Positions 1 through 4,918 of a DNA stretch of 5,016 nt are shown here, one piece after another. Under the pieces are notes generated by a model. The model made no database searches. It saw nothing but the letters and a program-made list of their open reading frames with translations, and was not told the DNA's origin. Numbering within the stretch: position 1 is the first letter of the stretch; each line of letters opens with the position of its first letter. Source of the DNA: UBA6136 sp044237765 (GTDB taxonomy: Bacteria > Pseudomonadota > Gammaproteobacteria > Methylococcales > Methylococcaceae); the NCBI GenBank assembly GCA_044237765.1, contig JBIIEQ010000125.1, positions 1 to 5,016 of the forward strand, written 5' to 3'. Both the position numbers and the translations under genes were made by a program.

Positions 1-270
1 GGCCCCACCCTCGGCCGCGCTCTTCACGGTGTAACCGACCACCAGGGCACCACACATCCCGGCACAATGGAATCCCGTCAGCGTGCCGGCAATGAACAGC
101 AGAGCCAGACTCAGCGGCTGCCCATCCCTGGGGGTCTCAAAATGTCCGCCCAGGAACTGACTGAAATTCAGAACAAGGAACAGCCCCAGACAGAGGACCG
201 CGATGACCATCGCCTGCCGCAACCTCAACATGAGCGTGTGCGCTGACCGTTTTCGGGATTCTTCAGTCAT
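1..270 (-). CDS. TauE/SafE-family (DsbD-like) membrane protein, N-terminal part
   Basis: The leftward reading frame is open from an ATG at 270 to the window edge, giving 90 residues with the C terminus missing. A short charged N terminus (MTEESRKRSAHT) is followed by a first membrane segment (about residues 22-36, AMVIAVLCLGLFLVL). A second hydrophobic stretch (about residues 55-82) carries FHCAGMCGALVVGY. The HCxGMCG signature is typical of the UreH/DsbD_2-like TauE/SafE membrane proteins. Members of this family lie in many proteobacterial ccoNOQP-ccoGHIS clusters, often beside ccoS or hemN, and are thought to take part in copper or thiol handling for cbb3 oxidase. That role is family context, not shown here. 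No good Shine-Dalgarno site precedes ATG-270. A TTG at 303-301 is in frame and open, so the start is uncertain. The gene diverges from the copper-ATPase cluster and may share its control region. Confidence 0.8.
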   Translation of the reverse strand, partial: MTEESRKRSAHTLMLRLRQAMVIAVLCLGLFLVLNFSQFLGGHFETPRDGQPLSLALLFIAGTLTGFHCAGMCGALVVGYTVKSAAEGGA

Positions 271-375
271 TGAACAAAATTGATCTCGCGTCAGGTAGTA
301 CAAAAACAGATCAGGCGGCCCCGCAGGAAAGACTGATCACTAGTCCGCCGAAAACCCCGTTGGAAACGGCCCTTA

Positions 376-404
376 TTTAATGCAGGATACATGCCCTTCT
401 ACAA
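376..404 (-). promoter_or_regulatory. Possible sigma70-like promoter for the leftward gene
   Basis: Read leftward, a TTGTAG hexamer (404-399) is followed after 17 bases by ATTAAA (381-376), which runs into an AT-rich TAAATAA stretch. Spacing is ideal but the hexamers match the consensus only partly. Transcription from here would leave a leader of about 100 bases before the ATG at 270, with the 357-369 stem near its start. This is a weak, pattern-only call. Confidence 0.22.
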
Positions 405-482
405 AAAACGGCGGTGAAAGGCGCCCTCAGGATAAACATCGACTGAGTCATTCCGCGATCGATCAGCCACCCCCCACGAAAA

Positions 483-500
483 GTGTGTGATATCACACAC
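483..500. promoter_or_regulatory. Perfect 18-bp palindrome, candidate operator
   Basis: GTGTGTGATATCACACAC is identical to its reverse complement over all 18 bases. It lies about 150 bp before the first gene of the rightward cluster and about 210 bp from the start of the leftward gene. The half-site GTGTGTGA resembles the TGTGA arm of a CRP/FNR-type site, but the arms are separated by only two bases instead of six, so it is not a standard CRP box. It does not match the CopY (TACANNTGTA) or CueR patterns I know. A dimeric regulator is the natural reading; which one cannot be told from sequence. Confidence 0.5.
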
Positions 501-519
501 CTGACTCCGGCAAATGCCG
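493..519. repeat. Bipartite motif, copy A
   Basis: TCACACACCT (493-502), six other bases, then GGCAAATGCCG (509-519). Both blocks recur in the same order and orientation at 4866-4891 with five bases between them. The second block extends to CGGCA-AA-TGCCG here, an inverted repeat with a two-base centre. The first block overlaps the right arm of the 18-bp palindrome. It could be a regulatory element or a short dispersed repeat. Confidence 0.55.
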
Positions 520-636
520 CATTTCCTGCCTGCAACAGGCTTGCGCGTTGGCTGCCAACCCCCGTCCACAGCAAGTTTCATGGCATGGCACGAAGCTTGA
601 TTGCAGTCGGAGTGCGTGAACAACCTGTTTAGCCAT

Positions 637-641
637 AGAGG
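637..641 (+). promoter_or_regulatory. Shine-Dalgarno site deciding the start at 649
   Basis: AGAGG followed by TGATTTG stands seven bases before ATG-649. The longer frame could begin at a TTG at 601, but nothing resembling a ribosome binding site precedes that codon, so the ATG is preferred. Confidence 0.6.
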
Positions 642-648
642 TGATTTG

Positions 649-885
649 ATGAGTTCCAATCAGTCCTTGACCACCGTTCAACAGCCGCAGCCCGGCGCCA
701 TGATCCTCGGTACCGGTCTGGCTTTCGCTTCCCTGATATTGTTACCTGCCGTAGCCGCCCAATTGGGCGTTGGCGCAGCGCTGACGGGCGCCATGCGCAT
801 CGCGCTGATGCGGGCATCCAGCCGCGTGATCAGCGGCGGCCAGGCGACGGGAGAAACCTCACCCGCCGGCTTCAGCTGTCACTAG
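649..885 (+). CDS. Small hydrophobic membrane protein of unknown function
   Basis: A 78-residue protein that I do not recognise. A polar N terminus (residues 1-15, Gln/Pro-rich) is followed by a long Gly/Ala/Leu-rich hydrophobic stretch (about residues 16-54, GAMILGTGLAFASLILLP and on), interrupted by a proline at 33 and a glutamine at 38. It could form one long or two short membrane helices. The remainder (residues 55-78) is polar with arginines at 55 and 59 and ends in FSCH, a Cys-His pair that could bind metal. The start is supported by AGAGG seven bases upstream. It is the first gene of the rightward cluster and is separated by 81 bp from the next. Its position suggests a role in metal handling or as a membrane partner of the ATPase, but no family assignment supports this. 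Confidence 0.6.
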   Translation: MSSNQSLTTVQQPQPGAMILGTGLAFASLILLPAVAAQLGVGAALTGAMRIALMRASSRVISGGQATGETSPAGFSCH

Positions 886-902
886 ACCCAACCGGCGACG
901 TG

Positions 903-916
903 CCTACGCTGGTAGG
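903..916. other. Short hairpin between the first two cluster genes
   Basis: CCTAC-GCTG-GTAGG forms a perfect five-base-pair stem with a four-base loop. It is followed by ATCTTCC rather than a T run, so it is not a convincing intrinsic terminator. It could attenuate or process the transcript between the two genes, or be chance. Confidence 0.2.
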
Positions 917-966
917 ATCTTCCGGGATGAACTCGACCCCTGGACAAACATCACGAGCCCATTCAA

Positions 967-1146
967 GTGAATGACAACACCCAGTCCTGCGACCTTTGCC
1001 AGTTACCCATCGAGGTCAGCGGCTATGAAGTGAAGACCCTTGGGGGTCTCAAGTATTTCTGTTGCGAGGGATGCCAGGGCATCTATCGCATGCTGCATGA
1101 AGGTGAGCTCGTGGAGGAGAATAGCGACCCTTCACCAGAACCATGA
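967..1146 (+). CDS. Stand-alone P-type ATPase metal-binding domain protein
   Basis: A 59-residue protein read from GTG-967, below common length cut-offs and easy to miss. It matches the cysteine-rich putative metal-binding domain of cation-transport ATPases (PF12156 type), normally the N-terminal module of CcoI/FixI pumps. It has CDLC (residues 8-11), a short beta-rich stretch, then KYFCCEGCQGIYRMLHE with the diagnostic FCC-x2-CQ-x-IY pattern (Cys 32, 33 and 36). Five cysteines in all could bind Cu or Zn. An acidic tail (residues 45-59) ends in EPSPEP-like residues. The frame is open upstream only to a stop at 928-930. GTG-967 is the first usual start and has only a weak GAG nine bases before it. 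The ATG at 971 is in another frame and soon terminates. The ATPase downstream lacks this domain, so it may act in trans with it. Confidence 0.8.
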   Translation: MNDNTQSCDLCQLPIEVSGYEVKTLGGLKYFCCEGCQGIYRMLHEGELVEENSDPSPEP

Positions 1147-1167
1147 TCTCCTGGGTTGTCCCGTTCG

Positions 1168-1184
1168 ACCGGTCTATAATCGGT
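1168..1184 (+). promoter_or_regulatory. Internal promoter -10 within an inverted repeat
   Basis: A perfect TATAAT hexamer (1175-1180) lies about 40 bases before the ATG at 1222, which fits a leader of about 35 bases. It is embedded in an imperfect inverted repeat, ACCGGT-CTATA-ATCGGT (1168-1184), that could be an operator. No good -35 hexamer stands 16-18 bases upstream, so the promoter would need an activator or be weak. It could drive the last three genes apart from the first two. Confidence 0.45.
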
Positions 1185-1221
1185 AACGGCAAAAACCCCA
1201 TTCCATCGGGAGATAACCGCA

Positions 1222-1647
1222 ATGGCACATGTACACGGAGCAGCCGCCAAGGCGGCCGCACACCATCACGCCGCCATGGGACATGGCGCTACCGGCATGA
1301 CTTCCATGATGGGGCATGCGGGCGGCGCGGGACATGCCATGGCAAAGATCACACAACATGCAGGCACGGCAGCCGGGGTTGCCGTGGCCACCAGCACACC
1401 AGCGAGGAAAGGATTGATGAGCATTCTTGCAAGACACCCTTTATTGGTATTCGGTTTGGGCGTGGCCGCCGGGTATTACGCTCACAAGTATCGGAAGGAA
1501 ATCATTGAGTCGGCTACCCTGGTCACAGAGAAAGGCAAGGATTTCGTCCTGAACCAAAAGGAGAATCTCGAAGATCTGGTCGCGGAATGCAAGGAGTGCG
1601 CAGACGATGAAGCCTCCGACAAGGGAAAGGCCAAAGGTAAAGCCTGA
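1222..1647 (+). CDS. His/Met-rich single-pass membrane protein with CxxC tail
   Basis: A 141-residue protein. Residues 1-46 hold nine histidines (including HHH at 14-16) and six methionines in an Ala/Gly background, typical of a flexible copper-, nickel- or zinc-binding segment. Residues 72-87 (HPLLVFGLGVAAGYYA) form one membrane helix with small-residue packing motifs. It is followed by positive residues (HKYRKE) and a charged helical region (94-122). A CKEC pair (123-126), an acidic patch and a Lys/Gly tail end the protein. The region after the helix resembles DUF6110-type small proteins found beside clostridial P-type ATPases. The overall plan recalls mycobacterial PacL (DUF1490) scaffolds of P1B pumps. 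Both are resemblances by eye. The start is well supported by GGGAGA eight bases upstream. It probably binds metal at the membrane or stabilises the downstream ATPase. Confidence 0.8.
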   Translation: MAHVHGAAAKAAAHHHAAMGHGATGMTSMMGHAGGAGHAMAKITQHAGTAAGVAVATSTPARKGLMSILARHPLLVFGLGVAAGYYAHKYRKEIIESATLVTEKGKDFVLNQKENLEDLVAECKECADDEASDKGKAKGKA

Positions 1648-1682
1648 TTCGACCCGGTCTTTATCAAGGGACTTCAGATAGC

Positions 1683-2306
1683 ATGTCGCTTTCCCGACAA
1701 GTCAGGTTGCGGTATCGCGCCGACGGACACCTGCGATTTGATCTACCACCGGAGCTCTGCTCGCCAGATTCATCAGCTGAGCTGGTTGCGGGCTTGCAGG
1801 CGCAGGAGGGGATTTATCGAGTCGATCTGTCGCCGGGCCGGGGAAAACTCGCTATCCGCTACCTGCCCTCGATCTGCGATTTCGCCACCGTGATCCGGTG
1901 TCTGCATGGGTTCATCAGCGCCAGGAAGCAGCCCGCGAAATCAAGCCACAAAGGAGTCACGCTGAAAGCCTCGGGGCACTCGGTCGCATTGATCTCCGCA
2001 CCGGCATCGACCTCCCTGGGAGCGTGGCTCAGGACAAAGCTTCAGGAACTGCGCGAAACCGCGATGGCGATGAGAATCCTGGCGCAACGGGCCATGGGAC
2101 CGGGAGCCTCCCCTATGATGCAGCGACCGCGCTGGCTGAAGGAGTTCATGAATGACCTCCTGATGCTCTACCTGATCAAGCTGCACTGGCATCACATTCT
2201 GACCGAGTGGCTACCGCGGCCTTGGACGCACCGATATGAATGGGCTGCGACTGTCTATCTGATCTATTTGTCCGTCCAATCAAAGCTGCCCCAACAGACC
2301 CGCTGA
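1683..2306 (+). CDS. HMA_2-like domain protein with hydrophobic His-rich C terminus
   Basis: A 207-residue protein. Residues about 5-78 look like a degenerate heavy-metal-associated fold (HMA_2 type): a strand with RLRYRADGHLRFDLP, a helix (SSAELVAGLQAQEGI), a strand pair (YRVDLSPGRGKLAIRY) and a closing helix. The CxxC metal site of ordinary HMA domains is absent; cysteines at 26, 65 and 73 are scattered. A linker (about 80-150) with Lys/Arg-rich and Met-rich parts follows. The C terminus has two hydrophobic stretches (about 155-175 and 187-198) around HWHH (168-171), likely membrane-associated. A proposed ribosome site, AAGGGA, is eleven bases before the ATG, a little far. The gene lies 35 bp after the His/Met-rich gene and 28 bp before the ATPase ATG, so the three are probably co-transcribed. 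It may assist the ATPase in assembly or metal loading; no enzymatic motif is seen. Confidence 0.75.
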   Translation: MSLSRQVRLRYRADGHLRFDLPPELCSPDSSAELVAGLQAQEGIYRVDLSPGRGKLAIRYLPSICDFATVIRCLHGFISARKQPAKSSHKGVTLKASGHSVALISAPASTSLGAWLRTKLQELRETAMAMRILAQRAMGPGASPMMQRPRWLKEFMNDLLMLYLIKLHWHHILTEWLPRPWTHRYEWAATVYLIYLSVQSKLPQQTR

Positions 2307-2321
2307 CAGAAACCCACTACC

Positions 2322-2326
2322 GGGAG
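2322..2326 (+). promoter_or_regulatory. Shine-Dalgarno site deciding the ATPase start
   Basis: GGGAG ends at 2326 and stands eight bases before ATG-2335. The alternative GTG-2326 is in frame but overlaps this site and would have no proper ribosome site of its own, so ATG-2335 is chosen. Confidence 0.6.
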
Positions 2327-2334
2327 TGACGTGC

Positions 2335-4785
2335 ATGGTTGCCGCCGAAACTTTACCCCGTCACTTCCGACTGGAGCATCGCCTGCGGCGCCGAATCCGC
2401 ATCTCGGCGCCCAGTCTCCGGCTTGACCCGGAACGCCTCTACACTCTGGAAATCCTGCTGCGAAAGCGGGCGGCCATCCGATCGGTGCGGGTCATTCCGG
2501 GATTGGGGGGCGTGGTTATTGACTACAACCCCAGTCAGCTTCCCGAAGGCAATCTCTGTATCCTACTGGATGCCGTCATCCCGAATCTGGGATCGGGCAA
2601 AAAGCGTCGCCAGAACCAAACTGACACCCGCACATCCGGCGGTACCGCCCGGGAAATCAATTTTGCCATCGAGGGCATCAGCTGCGCCTCCTGTGCCCTG
2701 CTGATCGAGCTTGTCCTGAAGCGCGACCCCCGCATTCAGCGCGCCAGCGTCAACATGGCTGCCGAATCAGGCCTGGTGGTTGGCGACATTCCCCAGGAAG
2801 CGGTTTACGACACCATCGATAGCCTCGGCTACAAAGCCCTACCTCTGGATACCGTTTCGCAACGCAAGCTGCTGATGGCCCGGGAAGAGCAGCGGCTGAG
2901 CGAATCCCGCCGCAGAGCCATCATGGCCGCCTTGCTCAGCATTCCGGTGACCATCATTGCCATGGCCGAGTGGAAGGGAGCCTTCTGGCGATGGGCACAA
3001 TTTGTATTGAGCACTCCCATTGTCTTCTGGTCGGGTAAACCGTTCCTTAAAAAAGCCATCAGCCTGGCCAAGCAACGCTCCGCGAACATGGACAGCCTGA
3101 TCGTGCTGGGCGTGGGAGCCGCCTACGTCTACAGCACCGCATCGCTGTTTTTCCGGCGTCCCTACCTCTATTTCGATGCGGCGTCGGGCATCATCTGTTT
3201 TGTGCTGCTCGGGCGCTATCTCGAGGAAAAAGCTAAGGGTCGGGCGCATGCCGCCATACGTCGCTTGCTGGACCTGCAACCGCAAACGGCGAACCGGTTA
3301 ATCAATGGCGAAGTGACCACGGTCTCCGTGGATGATCTGGCTATCGGCGACCTGATCCTGGTTCGGCCCGGTGAAAAAATCCCCACGGATGGCCTCGTCA
3401 TGGACGGGCTATCAACAGTTGATGAAGCCATGCTGACCGGCGAAAGTCTGCCCGTGGTCAAGGCGGCTGGCCACGAAGTGGTGGGCGGCTGCATCAATGG
3501 GAATGGAGCTTTGCAAGTCAAGGTGACGGCCATTGGAGCCGATACCGTCCTGGCCGGCATCATTCACATGGTTGATCAGGCACAGTCTTCGAAACTGCCG
3601 ATTCAGAAAACGGTCGACCGCATCTCCGCTATCTTCGTTCCGAGCGTAATGGCCATCGGGGGATTGACCTTCGCCGGCTGGCTGTTGGCAGGTGCGGGCT
3701 TCACCACTGCCTTCGCCACCGGCATTACCGTCCTGCTGATCGCCTGCCCCTGTGCGCTAGGCCTCGCCACACCGGCCGCCATCATGGTCGGCACGGGACA
3801 GGCCGCTCAGCGGGGCATCTACATCCGCAACGGAGAAAGCCTGGAGACTGCCACCCATCTCACTACGCTCATTTTCGATAAAACCGGGACGATCACCGAG
3901 GGAAAGCCCTATGTCACCGATTTCACTAATGTCTCCCAACTCGACGATGGACGGGTAATCACGCTGGTGGCTTCGGCCGAGCTGCAGTCAGAGCACTTTC
4001 TTGGCAAGGCCTTGGTCGACTATGCCAAACAGCAGGACGAGTCTCTCGTCGCTGTCGATGACTTCGAGGCGACGCCGGGACGTGGCATCAAGGCGGCGAT
4101 CGAAGGACAACATCTGGTCATTGGCAATCTCGCATGGATGAGAGAACTGGGTATCCGGCTTGATTTATTCAAAGATCAGCATGAGGTCTTTGCCAAGGAT
4201 GGAAAAACCCCGGTTTTTTGCGTGATCGACGACCAGCCCACCGCTCTGTTCGGTATCGCCGACCGGCCCCGGGAAAATGCGGCAGAAGCCATCGCCCGGC
4301 TTCATGCACGGGGCGTGGAAACCATCATGGTCACCGGCGATATCGACGCTGCCGCACATTTCGTGGCTCGACAGGTGGGTATTGACAAGGTGGTCGCCCA
4401 GGCAAGGCCTGAGCGCAAGCTGGAGATCGTTCGAAGCCTTCAGGAGTTGGGCAAAAAGGTGGGTATGATCGGCGACGGCATCAATGATGCTCCGGCTCTT
4501 GCGGCTGCCAATGTTGGGTTTGCCGTTGGAACAGGGACCGATGTTGCCATTGAAACCGCCGACCTGACCCTCGTCAGCGGAGATATCAACAAGGTGGCCG
4601 ATGCCTTGGAGATCAGTGGCGATACGCTCAAGGTCATCAGGCAGAATCTTGCTTGGGCATTCGGCTACAACACCCTGGCCATACCCATCGCCGCTTTCGG
4701 AAAATTGAACCCCATGGTCGCCTCGATCGCCATGGCGCTCAGTTCAGTTTCTGTGGTGGTCAATTCACTCCGCCTTCAACGCTAG
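2335..4785 (+). CDS. Copper-transporting P1B-type ATPase
   Basis: An 816-residue pump that moves Cu(I) out of the cytoplasm using ATP. Domains in order: an HMA_2-like degenerate module (residues about 10-80); a true HMA domain (about 108-175) with GISCASCALLIE and CASC at 117-120; a pair of membrane helices (about 195-240); helices with NMDSLIVLG; the actuator domain with TGE (368-370); the metal-site CPC (471-473); the phosphorylation motif DKTGT (Asp 515); TGD (667-669); GDGINDAP (from 713); and final helices with YN (778-779) and MALSS (800-804). CPC, YN and MxxSS together indicate P1B-1 copper pumps. Two departures stand out. The HP pair of the nucleotide-binding SEHPL motif is HF (554-555), and the residue after TGD is Ile rather than the common Asn. 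The cysteine-rich CcoI-type N-terminal domain is absent but encoded separately upstream. It is the last gene of the cluster. Export to protect the cell, or supply of copper to an oxidase, are both possible. Confidence 0.95.
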   Translation: MVAAETLPRHFRLEHRLRRRIRISAPSLRLDPERLYTLEILLRKRAAIRSVRVIPGLGGVVIDYNPSQLPEGNLCILLDAVIPNLGSGKKRRQNQTDTRTSGGTAREINFAIEGISCASCALLIELVLKRDPRIQRASVNMAAESGLVVGDIPQEAVYDTIDSLGYKALPLDTVSQRKLLMAREEQRLSESRRRAIMAALLSIPVTIIAMAEWKGAFWRWAQFVLSTPIVFWSGKPFLKKAISLAKQRSANMDSLIVLGVGAAYVYSTASLFFRRPYLYFDAASGIICFVLLGRYLEEKAKGRAHAAIRRLLDLQPQTANRLINGEVTTVSVDDLAIGDLILVRPGEKIPTDGLVMDGLSTVDEAMLTGESLPVVKAAGHEVVGGCINGNGALQVKVTAIGADTVLAGIIHMVDQAQSSKLPIQKTVDRISAIFVPSVMAIGGLTFAGWLLAGAGFTTAFATGITVLLIACPCALGLATPAAIMVGTGQAAQRGIYIRNGESLETATHLTTLIFDKTGTITEGKPYVTDFTNVSQLDDGRVITLVASAELQSEHFLGKALVDYAKQQDESLVAVDDFEATPGRGIKAAIEGQHLVIGNLAWMRELGIRLDLFKDQHEVFAKDGKTPVFCVIDDQPTALFGIADRPRENAAEAIARLHARGVETIMVTGDIDAAAHFVARQVGIDKVVAQARPERKLEIVRSLQELGKKVGMIGDGINDAPALAAANVGFAVGTGTDVAIETADLTLVSGDINKVADALEISGDTLKVIRQNLAWAFGYNTLAIPIAAFGKLNPMVASIAMALSSVSVVVNSLRLQR

Positions 4786-4809
4786 TAAGCCTCGCGTTCG
4801 TATTTTGCA

Positions 4810-4831
4810 GTGGCGCGGTTTTCCCCGTCAC
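4810..4831. terminator. Imperfect hairpin after the ATPase gene
   Basis: GTGGCGCGG and CCCCGTCAC can pair around a TTTT loop with one mismatch and one G-U pair, 24 bp past the ATPase stop. No T run follows, so it is not a canonical Rho-independent terminator. It may still help end or stabilise the transcript. Confidence 0.25.
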
Positions 4832-4865
4832 CCCGAATCGGCACGATCGCCAACAACAGGGGATT

Positions 4866-4891
4866 TCACACACCTAATAGGGCAAATGCCG
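4866..4891. repeat. Bipartite motif, copy B
   Basis: TCACACACCT (4866-4875), five bases, then GGCAAATGCCG (4881-4891) repeats copy A at 493-519 in the same orientation, with 21 identical positions in the two blocks and a one-base difference in spacer. An 18-bp palindrome is not present here because the left arm differs; instead TGTGTGGAAA (4906-4915) nearly mirrors TTTCACACA (4864-4872) across about 33 bases. It lies in the region between the ATPase stop and whatever follows. Confidence 0.55.
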
Positions 4892-4918
4892 ACTCTCTTC
4901 CGTTTTGTGTGGAAAGAC

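Larger units (their letters stand above)
271..648. other. Divergent intergenic control region
   Basis: These roughly 380 bases separate the leftward TauE/SafE gene from the rightward cluster, and no convincing gene lies in them; the short open frames have no good start site or recognisable product. They contain a perfect 18-bp palindrome (483-500) and a bipartite motif with a small inverted repeat (493-519). They also contain a 5-bp stem with a 3-base loop (CCGTT/AACGG, 357-369) and an interrupted inverted repeat (GGCGG...GACT...AGTCCGCC, about 314-349). I found no canonical FNR box (TTGAT-N4-ATCAA), although the neighbouring gene family is often oxygen-regulated. The length and palindromes suggest binding of at least one regulator. 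Confidence 0.6.

Noticed and set aside
483..500. Palindrome as a CRP or FNR binding site
   Set aside because: The TGTGA/TCACA arms are separated by two bases instead of the six those proteins need, so I kept it as an unassigned operator candidate.
586..600. Possible sigma54 promoter (TGGCAC, five bases, TTGA)
   Set aside because: The -24 half and spacing fit, but the essential GC of the -12 element reads GA, and no activator gene is visible.
601..648. TTG-601 as the start of the small membrane protein
   Set aside because: No ribosome site precedes it, whereas AGAGG lies seven bases before ATG-649.
271..648. CRISPR array, tRNA or insertion sequence in the long intergenic region
   Set aside because: No regularly spaced repeats, no cloverleaf-like sequence and no transposase fragments or terminal repeats were seen.
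1143..1508. A 121-residue Arg/His-rich rightward frame
   Set aside because: It overlaps the His/Met-rich gene in another frame; its Arg/Gly/His richness comes from reading the GC-rich Ala/His/Gly codons out of frame.
1911..2195. Overlapping frames on both strands within the HMA_2 protein gene
   Set aside because: They lack ribosome sites and recognisable products and lie wholly inside a better-supported gene.
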